Source: Adenophora triphylla var. japonica (taxonomy: Eukaryota > Streptophyta > Magnoliopsida > Asterales > Campanulaceae). From it: DNA of 64,000 nt. The notes beneath the pieces are model-generated. The model saw only the letters and a program-made list of their open reading frames with translations, did no database searches and was not told the origin of the DNA. The position numbers were made by a program, and so were the translations under genes. Position 1 is the first letter of the stretch. Every line of letters begins with the position of its first letter. Where the stretch lies: positions 372,001 through 436,000 of the forward strand of contig JAFEMH010000760.1 of the NCBI GenBank assembly GCA_022495995.1, given 5' to 3'. Below, piece after piece: positions 41,901 through 52,733 of this stretch.

Positions 41901-43164
41901 AGGAGGCTTTTGTTTTTTCATTTTCCGTCTTATTCAGAGGTGGGTCACTGAATTTTCAGAGGTAAGAAATTTTAGGGCGTGGTTATTTGCAAGGCATATT
42001 ATTTGCAAGGCACGGACAATTGACAAAACTGTCCTCATTCGTACGCGAATGTTTCGTGTGATTATATACGACGTTGTCAGATATGTTTCGTATGAATATA
42101 CACGAAATGTATTGAGTTATTTCGTGTAGATTTACACGAAATATTAACAAATATTTCGTGTATTTTCATACGAGATAGAAGGACCAGTTTCGTGTATAGG
42201 CATACGAAACAATCTAAACATTGTTCCATTGTGTTTCGTGTGCCTATACACGAAATTTTTGGAACCATTTCGTGTAATTTTACACGAAATGTTGTGAAAC
42301 ATCTCGTGTAAAATTACACGAAATACTCCCACCACCATACCACATTAACGCTACCACCATAAATGACAAAATCAAACACCAGCAATTTGCAACATTAAGT
42401 TCCTCCATTTGAGTTTCAAAAAATCTAGCATCTTTGTCAAGAAAACCCATTAAAATTACAAATCTACCTGGCGTGAATTCTAAATCAAACATGATTTGGA
42501 ATCCTTAATTTTAGAAAACCCTAGGTCTTGTAATGTCCCTCTCCTCCTGCAACAACTTGCTATTCGACAGACATGGAAGCAAACCCACCAAAGTCAAATT
42601 TAACCTTGTTTAGTCCCCTTTCTTTAATTTGTTAATATTCATTACTTCATTACAAATCAAACTTGGTCTTATCTTGCAACCCCATCTCACTAACTTCTAT
42701 AGCCTGTAGTTGCATCGCCAAAGGCATCACCAACTGCGTGTTTGTGTGTGCGCGGACTCCAGCAATAGCAAATCGATTGAGAGGGTTTTGTTATATATAC
42801 AAGGGCATTATGGTCATTTCAGTGTGTTTGTTTGTTTTTTTTTTTTTAATTTCAGCCTTAATGCCTTTGAAAAGCCACTAAATTTTCAGTGGTAAAATTG
42901 AAGTTGAAAGCCTCTTAAAAGCCACTGAAAAGCCACTGTTCATACTTCGTTTGAGTTAATTTTTTTTTAAACCGTTTACTGTTCATATTGCGTTTACGTT
43001 TGTTTGTTTTTTTTTTTTAACTGTTTCAGAAAATGAATTCAGATAAAAAATCAAACAACTTATCCAATTTAGAATTCAGTTGCTGCCTCTTAAAAATTCA
43101 TCTATTTTCAGAGGTGAAATCAGATTTCAGCATTCAGCACTTAAAAAAAAAACAAAAGCCTCCT
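41901..43164. mobile_element. Candidate non-autonomous DNA transposon with hairpin array
   Basis: AGGAGGCTTTTGTTTTTT at the left is matched in inverse by AAAAAACAAAAGCCTCCT at the right. Further matching blocks lie inside (CAGAGGT at the left; ACCTCTGAAAAT read inward from the right, plus AAAGCCACTGAAAAGCCACT). The body holds eight hairpin units (42,047-42,324). No exact target duplication is seen, so superfamily and exact ends are open. Confidence 0.55.
42047..42324. repeat. Array of eight TTTCGTGTA/TACACGAAA hairpins
   Basis: Eight inverted-repeat units, each with 8-9 bp arms TTTCGTGTA and TACACGAAA around a 4-8 bp variable loop, are spaced about 25-50 bp apart. Examples: ATTTCGTGTAGATTTACACG at 42,119 and GTTTCGTGTATAGGCATACG at 42,187. 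Some units have one changed arm (TTTCGTATG, TACGAGAT, ATCTCGTGT). Loops and linkers are unrelated, so the arms appear to be what is kept. Confidence 0.9.
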
Positions 43165-43409
43165 AAAAGTTCTATTATTTTATATTTACATAAAAATATT
43201 TTGAACAATAATTTTAGATTAATTTAATTATTCTAATGAATATCTAAAAATTGTTATTGATATTGCATATAATGATATATATCAATAACAAATTTACATT
43301 TTTTATTAGAATAATTAAATTAACTTAAAATTATTGCAAAATACACAACAAAAAATAAGATTTTTAGTCTAGAACGGGAAAGTAACACTAATGAATCTTG
43401 GCTCAAATG

Positions 43410-43635
43410 GCATAAATTTTTTGTCTTTTTTTTTTCTTTCTGAAAAGGTCAATTTTCTGAAAAGGTCAAGGGATTGAATTTCTCAAAAAGTAATTTTGAT
43501 AAGTAGTTGTATTTAACTCAATGAAACTCTCAAACCATGATCAAATTGTAGCTTTTAACACTACTCTCAATAATTCATTAGCATCAACATCCAATGAGAG
43601 CAAGCTCTTACTTGGCAATATTGACCCATATTTTG
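43410..43635 (+). repeat. Direct duplication upstream of NF-YB gene, copy 1
   Basis: Contains CTGAAAAGGTCAAGGGATTG, AAGTAGTTGTATTTAACTCA and CATCCAATGAGAGCAAGCTC, all repeated in the same order at 44,115-44,375. Differences are scattered single bases and small indels. Confidence 0.85.
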
Positions 43636-43770
43636 GACTTGGGAATTTGTCCCATAAACTTTTGAAACAAATCACTTTCCACTAATTTTCTCATTGTATT
43701 AAAATGTCTCATAGGTTTTCATGTTATATTATGTATAATATAACATTTAGTTATGCAGTAGTTTAAAATT

Positions 43771-43992
43771 ATAATACTGCATTCTCACCACCACCTCCGC
43801 CACAGCCCAGCTCCGCCGCCGCCGTCTGCTATCGCTGCATGCCGGATTTCGGTCAATTTTCGCCGGAATCAGGTCAATTTTCACCGAAATCCGGCAATTT
43901 TGGCCGGAATCCGCCGCGATCGCTGGAGGTCGAGTCCGTCCCCTGGTCCATGGGCTTCGGACTCCACCTGGCGGCCACTAATGCAGTATTAT
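43771..43992. mobile_element. Small 222 bp element with 13 bp perfect inverted ends, GC-rich core
   Basis: ATAATACTGCATT at the left and its exact complement at the right enclose a GC-rich core, unlike the AT-rich surroundings. The core has (CCGCCG) runs and three TCAATTTTCGCCGGAAT-like repeats. It lies between the two copies of the upstream duplication. No target duplication is evident. Confidence 0.5.
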
Positions 43993-44114
43993 AGCCTTAA
44001 TTGATGTTTTATTTTCGAAACATAATACAACATCATAATACAACATGGGGAATGAACTTATCGGGCATTATGAAACTTTTTTAGAATTTATCGAGCATAG
44101 TCCCAAATTTTTTG

Positions 44115-44375
44115 TCTTTTTTTTTTTTTCCTGAAAAGGTCAAGGGATCGAATTTCTAAAAAAGTAATTTTGATAATAAACTCAACTATTGCTCAAACTA
44201 AAAATAAAATAATGTTAAAAAGTAATTATAAGTAGTTGTATTTATCTCAATGAAACTCTCAACCGTGACATGATCAAATTGTAGCTGTTAACACTACTCT
44301 CAATAATTCATTAGCATCAACATCCAATGAGAGCAAGCTCTTACTTGGCAAAATTGACCCATATTTTGGACTATT
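44115..44375 (+). repeat. Direct duplication upstream of NF-YB gene, copy 2
   Basis: Second copy of 43,410-43,635, with an extra ~50 bp insert (AATAAACTCAACTATTGCTC). It ends about 300 bp upstream of the NF-YB start codon, so it is part of the gene's upstream region. Confidence 0.85.
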
Positions 44376-44532
44376 TGCTAGTAAATTAAATCCCATATAA
44401 TCAAATGTTTAATCTCTCAAACACATTTTAATATGATTCCTCAACCGTCAACAAATAAAATTTAATATTTTTATCAGTATAGTATTGAGATTATTCAGAT
44501 ACTTTCATCACCAGATCACCAAATACGTACAC

Positions 44533-44541
44533 ATATATATA
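44533..44541 (+). promoter_or_regulatory. Possible TATA box of the NF-YB gene
   Basis: TATATATAG lies about 145 bp upstream of the start codon, a usual distance for a plant gene with a short leader. Position is suggestive only. Confidence 0.45.
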
Positions 44542-44682
44542 GACAGACGGAGACTTCACTATTTAGTTATAATATATCACAATTATATCCTTGTGAAAGA
44601 GAGTTTTGACCTACAAATATGTAACCATGTTTGCCTCCATCAAACTTCCCTCATATTTGTTGTGAAAGGGAAAGGAAAAAAA

Positions 44683-45120
44683 ATGAGTGGAAACAATAAT
44701 AACACAAATGAAGAGGGAGGAAGTGGCATCATCAAAGAACAAGAAAGGCTTTTACCTATAGCCAATGTTGGGAGGATAATGAAGCAAACATTACCACAAA
44801 ATGCAAAGATCTCCAAAGAAGCAAAGGAAACAATGCAAGAATGTGTGTCGGAGTTCATAAGTTTCGTGACCGGGGAGGCGTCAGAAAAGTGTCGAAAAGA
44901 GAGGAGGAAGACTGTGAATGGTGATGATATTTGTTGGGCTTTAGGAACACTTGGGTTTGATGATTATGCAGGGCCATTGAAGAGGTATTTGGATAGGTAT
45001 AGAGAGTTAGAAGGAGATAATAATAATAGTAATAATAGATCAGGGATTAATCAAGAAAGAGTTAACAATGGCGGCGAAGAACAAGAAGATCATCATCTTC
45101 CACCATTGTATCGGAATTAA
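44683..45120 (+). CDS. NF-YB: Nuclear transcription factor Y subunit B (NF-YB4/5-like)
   Basis: A complete intronless 145-residue protein. The start chosen is the ATG at 44,683 (AAAAAAAATGAGTGG) because homology begins soon after it; the in-frame extension upstream to 44,485 looks like leader. A short Asn/Gly-rich N-terminus leads into a full histone-fold domain (residues ~22-112): [64 protein letters not shown]. Lys replaces the Asp that marks LEC1-type members, so it is a non-LEC1 NF-YB close to NF-YB4/5. NF-YB pairs with NF-YC in the nucleus and, with NF-YA, binds CCAAT boxes. The tail is acidic and His-rich. Confidence 0.95.
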   Translation: MSGNNNNTNEEGGSGIIKEQERLLPIANVGRIMKQTLPQNAKISKEAKETMQECVSEFISFVTGEASEKCRKERRKTVNGDDICWALGTLGFDDYAGPLKRYLDRYRELEGDNNNSNNRSGINQERVNNGGEEQEDHHLPPLYRN

Positions 45121-46800
45121 GAATGATCAAGATTCATCATTAGGGCATGTTTAGGTTCATTTAATCTCTTTTTGTGTGGCTAATTTTGGGTAATTTGTTT
45201 GTGTTTCTTGGTCAGACTTTTTATAATCATATGTTGATTTCATTTTAAAAGCTTCTTGATTTCGAATTTTCTTTCATTTTTCTTCAAAATTAGGTAGTTA
45301 AGCCGAATTTTGTGAGAATTACTCTAATTGTGATAACTTTTTTTTTTTTTTTTTTTTTTTTTCCGTTAATGGGTTTTCAGAAATATCCTAAAATCTCATA
45401 GGTGGTTGACTATTTTTGATCAATTAGAAAAAAAAAGGCAAAATTAATAATTTCAGGTGCCTTTACACAGTTTAATAAGATGAATTAATTGAGTTGCATA
45501 CAAGCTGACTTAAACGATCTGTTTGTATGAAGTATACCTAAAAACACGAATCAATATCAAGTGTTGTGTTTTTAAATTTCATTTTTTCTTGTGATAATGT
45601 TTTGCATCTTTATCTCTTCCTTCCTTGTCTGGGGACAAGTCTTATTTGAAGTTTAGAAAGTAGAGACACCAAGCATAGTGGTTGGCTATAAGTCATTTTC
45701 TTTGGTTATTCTTAGCACTTAGTTTTTGAAGTCTATTTTGGATCCCTTTTGCCTATGTAATTTTGGATGGTGACATCAGGGTTTTTACTCAAAATAATGA
45801 CTAGGTTCATAATCTTATCTATGTTTTCTTCAACCTCCATAAACTTTGGAACCACCACAATGTTGGACTTGGATATATAAACCACTAAGAAGTCATGTCA
45901 GGCGACACGCGTATTTTTTAATTAAAAGTGAGGCGAAATGAGAAAGAGACAACTTAATGAGGAAATGAGAAAACTTTTAAGACTATTCCCTCATTTATAC
46001 TATAGATGCTTTGACATTGACCAAATTGAAATAAAAAGACTCAAAATTATATGGTTATGTTTAGCACTTAATAATTTATTAAATGCCAAATATTTTTAGC
46101 TAAAGCGGCATTTGATATCTTCTATCAAACACACTTTCAAGTGTTAATCATGTAACAACTTAATACATTCAATAATAAAAAATCATTCTTTTAATGAAAA
46201 GGGTAAATTTGGAAAATAGAAAGTTTCTCATTCAACATGCTCAAACAAAATAGGATGTCTAATTTAAAACGAAGGGAGTAGTTAACTAGTTATAAGAATT
46301 ATGAATAAAACGGGTTGAATAATTTAATATTGACGTCTATCACTAGACTGTACGATAGTAGTCGTGATGGTAGATTAGATATTGAGCAAATGATCTTCTT
46401 TTAACACACACTTTTATGATAAAGATCGTCGATTTGATTATGAACTTTTATAAATCTTGTGATTTCAGATTGTCCGGTAATTTGGACTCTACAACCTCAG
46501 AGAGATGAGTTGATACCTAGAGTTCAAACAAGTTGGGAATGCAAAAACAAAAACAAAAACCTAGGACTAATACACAATTAATTAAAGTTTTTCGCGCGTC
46601 ATCAGGTCATCTACCTTAAAAAAAGGAAATGTTATCATTTTGTTCATATTGTTCACACTTGTGACTGGGGCCTGAAAACAGATGGGCCTAGGTCCTGACA
46701 ATTTGTTAAGGCTGGCCCAAGTTACTTACTTACACTAATAAAGCCCAACTTAATAATAAAAGCATCTACCTCCGACAGTAACATAACCCCTTTAACATCA
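45121..46800. other. Intergenic region downstream of NF-YB
   Basis: Holds the gene's 3' flank, a poly-T run at 45,338-45,362 and no further gene. A weak, degenerate Stowaway-like element may span about 45,984-46,278 (CTATTCCCTC to GAAGGGAG, TA at the edges). Confidence 0.5.
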
Positions 46801-46801
46801 A

Positions 46802-46850
46802 CTAGTTATACACCTCCATCCGTGCATTAAATGCACGGATAAATGATTTT
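46802..46850 (-). mobile_element. Helitron-like 3' terminus
   Basis: On the minus strand the order is the hairpin TCCGTGCATTTAATGCACGGA, 11-12 bp of spacer, then CTAG followed by T. This is the canonical Helitron 3' end (hairpin, CTRR, insertion next to T). The 5' end (expected TC, at a higher coordinate) was not identified, so the length is unknown. Confidence 0.5.
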
Positions 46851-47659
46851 GATAAATTAATTTAAAAAAAATAAAATAATAACACAATAATATAACAAAT
46901 CTCTTAAAAAGTTTTTTAGACACAGATTTTATAGTTTGATTCGTAAGGTTTTCATTTATCTTTACATTGCATTATTACATAAATCCTAAAATAAAATATG
47001 TTGAATGCATATAGACAAATTGAGTTTATTTGAATAATTACATAAATCAAAATAAAATATACCAAATGAAATAAGGTGAGATTGTTAATGTTTAAAATTT
47101 GATGTTATTTATTTTGAAGTTTTAGATTTGAAGATTCTTTTTATTTTATTTACTCCGTCTTAATTATAATGACTGTTGTTTTTCAACTAAATTTTAGTTT
47201 GAGTAAATATTATTGAATTTCATAATCACCCTTATATAAAAGTTTGTTATATTTCTTAAGTATTTTATTAGATGAAAGAATATAAAAAAAAAGAGACACA
47301 TTATATGGTAAATTTGATTATTTTTTTTCTTTTAGGTTGTACACCATTCATTTCCAATATGAATGGCTATTTTTTGAAAAGCTTTGTCACCAAAGGAAAT
47401 ATTTAGTTCTAAATTAATTCTTTCGCTGTAAAATAGTTGTTAGTTTCAATAAAAGAAAAAATAGACATTTATTTTGGAATTAAAAAATGAGTAACTCTTG
47501 TGAAAAAACTAGATTTTTTTAAAATGTTATAAAAAAACTAGTTTTCAGAACCGTTCATCACTCTTATTAGTTAGACTTAGTGCTTTAAAACTAGTTTTTT
47601 TTTTTTGCACGATTTTGGCTTAAAAAATTATGGATGAGGTATACTAAAAAACAAAACAA

Positions 47660-48540
47660 AACAAAAACAAATAGACACTCATTTTGGAATGAAAAAAATT
47701 ATGAAAAATGAATATTCATTTTGGGACGAAATTTAAAAGTAGATATTCATTTTACAATTTAATAAATAAATAATAATATTAATTTGAGACAGAGCCACGT
47801 AGTACTTTCATTATTGATGATGAGGGTTGCAATATAAAACAAAAAAGATAAAAAAAAAAAAAGGCTATTAATTTTTAAGAAGGCTTTTCACAATATAAAA
47901 TTTAATTTTTATTTTTTTAATTATAAATTAAAAAAATAACATTTATTTTGAGATGAATGAGGTATATATATATAAAAAAAAAAGTAGACACTCATTTATG
48001 AATAAAAAATTATAAAAAATGAATATCAATTGGTATGCAGGGAGTATATTTAAAAGTAGATATTTTACAATTAAAAAAAATAGAAAAATAATACTCCCTC
48101 TGTCCCAAAAAATCTCACCCATTTACTATTCTGATAGTCGACACAAATAAATTTTGATCAATCATTAATGTCAATCTAATCATCATAATGAAATTTTAAA
48201 GAATTGTTATTAATAAATCACTTAATAATTTATCAATAACAATTTTTTAAATTTTATTATGATGATTAAATTGACATTAACTTTTTGTTAAAGTTCATTA
48301 GTATTGACAATCAAAAGTAAAAATGGGTAAGGTTCTCCGGAGGGACGGAGGGAGTATTAATTTTGAGAAAAAGCAACGCAGTACTTTCATTTTCATTTTT
48401 GATGAGGGTTGCAATATAAAACAAAAAAGATGAAAAAGGATATTAATTTTTAAGAAGGCTTTTCACAATATAAAATTTAATTTTTATTTTTATTTTTAAA
48501 ATTATAAATTAAAAAATCAACACTTATTGGGATGGATGAA
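47660..48540. repeat. Tandem duplication of ~300 bp, one copy carrying a MITE
   Basis: Unit 1 (about 47,660-47,965) and unit 2 (about 47,985-48,540) share AGACACTCATTT, TTTAAAAGTAGATATT, GATGAGGGTTGCAATATAAA and TTTTTAAGAAGGCTTTTCAC in the same order. Unit 2 is longer because it holds the MITE at 48,094-48,354. Unit 1 keeps the uninterrupted AATATTAATTT site. Confidence 0.85.
48094..48354. mobile_element. Stowaway-type MITE 6
   Basis: 261 bp from CTCCCTCTGTCCC to GGGACGGAGGGAG, with TA on both sides. Longer inverted arms carry AATGTCAATCTAATCATCAT at the left and its near complement at the right. Paralogous empty site present in the neighbouring duplicate unit. Confidence 0.92.
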
Positions 48541-48879
48541 GCACTAATTTCATATATTTTAAAGAATTAACATTTATATTTTAAGTAATTTTAAGTAATG
48601 AGTTAAAATTTAAAAAAAAAGACTAATATTATTGGGAAAATTACCGGTGAATTCTTCATCTCAAGTCAAAAAATCAAGGGAAAATTACCGCTTGGTCCTT
48701 TATCCTAAGTCAATTGATCAATTAATCCAATGACTTTTTTACTTTAACCAGCTAATCCACAATCGAAATAAATATTCCACCACGTCCCTCGCTTAATAAA
48801 ACCTCTTCCCTCATATACACGACACATAGTAAACACATTTCCCCCCTCTGTCTTTCCCTTTCTCTCTCTACACTCCCAC

Positions 48880-49130
48880 CGCCGATGATATGTCCGTTCT
48901 TCTCACATATCTCGCCTCCGTCTCGCCATTAACGGTCAGAAAACTCAAACTTCGTCCACTCACGCTGCTGGAGAATCTCAGATATATCTCTGTTTGAGTA
49001 ACTTGAGCCTTCCTTCTTCTCCGACTCACGGTGACAGATCTCACGAACATTGAAGCTTTGTTCCGACGTCTCACTCAGATGAAGTTTATTTAGTCTTCAG
49101 ATTACGGGATCAATTGAATTTCCACTATAA
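48880..49130. other. Gene-like GC-richer segment in first half
   Basis: CT-rich leader-like sequence followed by a mixed-composition stretch without a long frame on either strand; may be captured host 5' sequence. The second half has a different, CTCCGGCGA-rich segment at 50,910-51,060 at the equivalent place. Confidence 0.35.
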
Positions 49131-49539
49131 AATGGAATGGGTTGTAGTCCACAACTTGATTTAATTTGATTCTTAGTGTTTGAATGTTGTCACATTTTCA
49201 TATAGACTCAATTAATGTTTCCATCGTTGTTTATAGGTATAGGTAAAAATAATACAATTGGAGTTGATTTTACTGGATTTAACTGGTTTGATTTGATAGT
49301 GGAAGTTAAAAATGCCCGAAAACATCCTTTTGTCAAGTTGTTGTAGATAATTTACTGGGAAAAGGAAATGTCCATCTCTCATGTAAAGAAACATGCATTT
49401 AATATTTTTATTTTTATTTTTGGGAAATGAGGAGGTGGTTGTTGTTGTTGTTGTTGTTTGAGATTTCAGTGGAACTGTAGATTACCTTAAGCAATTTTTT
49501 ATTTTATTTTTTGATATTTTGGTGGAACTCTAGATCACC

Positions 49540-50450
49540 TTAAGCTATTAACAACGGTGAACTTAAACAATTGTGAAATTAAGTAATACAACTGTGAACT
49601 TCTCTTAATTGTTATTAGAACAAATGTAAAAAATAACTGTGAATTTAACAAAAAAACAACAGTGAAATTAAGTAAAAACAACTGTGAACATAACAAATAT
49701 GTCAAATAATTTCATAAAATTGCAAAAATAGAGTCATAAAGGACTAAAACAACTGTGAACTTAACAAAAAACAACAGTGAACTTAACAAATAGGTCAAAT
49801 AATGTAATAAAATTGCAAAAATAAAGACTATAAAATTTTAAAAACAACTGTGAACTTAACTAAAAGAGATGTGAACTTAATTAAAAACAACTGTGAACTT
49901 AACAAATATGTCAAATAATCTCATAAAATTGCAAAAATAGAGGCCATAAAGAACTAAAACAACAGTGAACTTAACAAATATGTCAAATAATCTCATAAAA
50001 TTGCAAAAATAGAGGCCATAAAGTATTAAAACAACTGTGAACTTAACAAAAAACAACAGTAAACTTAAGTAAAAACAACTGTAAACATAACAAATATGTC
50101 AAATAATCTCATAAAATTGCAAAAATAGAGGCCAGAAAGGACTAAAACAACTGTGAACTTAACAAAAAAAAACCAGTGAACTTAACTAATAGGTCAAATA
50201 ATCTCATAAAATTGCAAAAATAAAGGATATAAAAGACTAAAAACAACTATGAACTTAACTAAAACAACTGTGAACTTAACTAAAAAAAATTGTGAATTAA
50301 GTAAATAATAGTCATTTTCATGCATAAATTATGAATTTAGCTAAAACAACTGTAAACTTATCTTAATTATTTTTAGAACAAATGTAAAAAATAACTGTGA
50401 ACTTAACAAAAACAACTGTGAACTTTGTAAAAACTGTGAACTTCTGAAAT
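49540..50450 (+). repeat. AACTGTGAACTTAAC array, first half
   Basis: About 25 copies of AAAACAACTGTGAACTTAAC and variants, grouped with TATGTCAAATAATCTCATAA and AATTGCAAAAATAGAGGCCA into a ~110 bp higher-order unit repeated about six times. Ends in CTGTGAACTTCTGAAAT and GATGCTACTAGTTTGATTCG. Confidence 0.92.
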
Positions 50451-51779
50451 TTGCTCCAGATTATATGTTGATGCTACTAGTTTGATTCGTATTGACGATA
50501 CGAATACACCGGTCATTTCAGATTTTTTTTTTTGATTTCTAGATCTTAAGATATTTCATTTTAAAGTTTTGAGGGGAAAAAAGGAAGAGAGCGAAAGAAA
50601 GTGCAGAGGGGGAGATGGGGAATGGACCACATGCGTCCACATCACTTAAGCGGTGGCATTTGTGTAACTTTGTCAAATCTATCAAGGGCATGTGTGTCCA
50701 TTTACAATGGAAGGACCTAATGGTAGATTCCATATTCCATGGATTAGTTGGTTGAATTCATTAGAATTAGGGATCAATTGGTAATTGCCCCTAAACATCA
50801 ATTAAGATAAGGATTTTGGAATTTAACCAACTAGTTCACTATCCTAATAAATATTCCACCTAGTCCATTTCTTATTAATGACACCCATAAAACAAATAAA
50901 CTCACCCATCTCCGGCCGACTACTCCCCCTATCTTCGGCTACTCTCTCCTCTCCGGCGACCATCTTCCTCTCCTCGGTGACCTACCACCGACGACCCCCT
51001 TCCCCTACCTCCTCCGGCGACCCCCTACCCCTCCTCCGGAAAGCCTTTCCTCGCTGATTTGATTTCCAGATCAGGCCCAGAAAAATTCAATTTCCTGATT
51101 CGTTTACCGTTGGATTGAGCTCAAATTTACGGGGATTGTTATAGACACCTAAACGCAAAATCTGAACGGTGGAGATCAGAAAATAATGCCCGAAGAAAGA
51201 GATATGCTCATCGGAACAGAACAGACGAAAATAGGATTAATTCTCCTTCTAAACGGGGTTCGCCGGAGTGGAGAGGGTCGTCGGAGAGAAAGAGAGATAG
51301 GGTTTGCCAGAAAATAGGGTTAAATTGATGTTGTCTCAAAAAATCAGCAATCTATTGTGATGAAGTCCATAAGAACTTCATAAAAGAAAACTCAATCCTT
51401 CACAGGCTTCACTGGCTAGCTCAAGTTTGTCAACTTGAAACAAAAAATGATTGTAAGAGGATAAAAAAGCCAATTATAGCATGGATAACCTCGACTCCCC
51501 ACAAATTTGTTTTTTTTGTCAAATCTAAAATTGCAGAGAGAAGGTCAAAGATGATTAACGGGACTTGACAGAGATCTTCATTACAGTATGTGATGCGTGA
51601 ATGATGGAGAGAGGTGGAGCCGCGCGAAGAAGGAGATTCGCGGAGAACGAGTTTTGCAGAAGGACTTCGCTGCTGGGCGGATCTGAATGAGCCACATCAA
51701 TAAAGTTGTTTTGAATCAAAATTGAAATATTTCAATTTTGATTCATCATTCGAGGTTTTCATAAAAAACAAAAATAGAG

Positions 51780-52380
51780 GTCATAAAAGACTAAAAACAA
51801 CAGTGAACCCAAGTAAAAACAACTGTGAACATAACAAATATGTAAAATAATCTCATAAAATTGCAAAAATAGAGGACATAAAGGACTAAAACAAATGTGA
51901 AGTTAACAAATAGGTCAAATAATCTCATAAAATTGCAAAAATAAAGGCTATAAATTCTAAAAACAACTATGAACTTAACTAAAACAACTGTGAACTTAAT
52001 TAAAAACAATTGTGAACTTAACAAATATGTCAAATAATCTCATAAAATTACAAAAATAGAGGTCATAAAGACTAAAACAACTGTAAACTTAACAAAAAAC
52101 AACAGTGAAGTAAACAAATAGGTCAAATAATCACATAAAATTGAAAAAAAACAAAGGCTACAAAATACTAAAAACAACTGTGAACTTAACTAAAACAGCT
52201 GTGAACTTAACTAAAAAAATCTGTGAATTAAGTAAATAATAGTCATTTTCATGCAGAAATTATGAATTTAGCTAAAATAACTGTGAACTTCTCTTAATTG
52301 TTATTAGAACAAATGTAAAAAACAACTGTGAACTTATCAAAAACAACTGTGAACTTGTAAAAACTGTGAACTTCTCAAAT
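51780..52380 (+). repeat. AACTGTGAACTTAAC array, second half
   Basis: Same units and same closing sequence (GATGCTACTAGTTTGATTCG) as the first array, but shorter. The segment before it (51,060-51,770) has no counterpart in the first half and may be independent captured sequence. Confidence 0.92.
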
Positions 52381-52733
52381 ATGCTCTAGATTATATGTTG
52401 ATGCTACTAGTTTGATTCGTATTGACGATACGAACACAACGGTAATTTTTTTTTTGATTTCTAGATCTTAAGATATTTCATTTTAAAGTTTTGATGGAAA
52501 AAAAAGAAAGAGAGATAAAGAGGAGAGAGAAAATGACATAGAGCTGAAATTCTTCACGCACGTCCGTCCATGTCATTTAATTGAGTGGCACAAGTGTAAT
52601 TTTTCATCAATTTACAAGGACATGCGTGTCCATCTTTAAGTCGGGGACCTGATGGTCGAATTCCAAATTTCATGTCCTAGCTTATTGAATTCATTAGGAT
52701 CAGGGACCAATCGGTAATTGCCCCAATATTATT

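Larger units (their letters stand above)
48634..52724. mobile_element. Composite Mutator-like element with 9 bp target duplication
   Basis: Ends GGGAAAATTACCGGTG and (inward from right) GGGGCAATTACCGATTGG are flanked by identical AATATTATT at 48,625-48,633 and 52,725-52,733, the 9 bp expected of Mutator-type insertion. Inside are two related halves in the same orientation (about 48,680-50,795 and 50,800-52,724). Each has a start with TAAATATTCCACC, a CTCCGGCGA-rich gene-like segment, an AACTGTGAACTTAAC array and an ATCAATTGGTAATTGCCCC-type end. No transposase is present. Confidence 0.8.

Noticed and set aside
42077..42492. Minus-strand frames with repeated SCKITRN-like peptides
   Set aside because: The repetition comes from the hairpin arms read in several frames; no consistent single frame runs through the array.
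43790..43990. CpG-island promoter of the NF-YB gene
   Set aside because: The GC-rich part is bounded by perfect inverted repeats, lies 0.7 kb upstream and is better explained as an inserted element.
44485..44682. N-terminal extension of the NF-YB protein
   Set aside because: In frame but without similarity to the family, and it runs through the TATA-like region; the ATG at 44,683 fits better.
48868..49394. Minus-strand frames of 60-68 codons
   Set aside because: No domain, composition or neighbour support; lie in the gene-like segment and spacer of the composite element.
49540..52380. CRISPR-like appearance of spaced repeats
   Set aside because: Units are contiguous and nested in higher-order repeats, in a plant transposon with 9 bp target duplication; no spacer structure.
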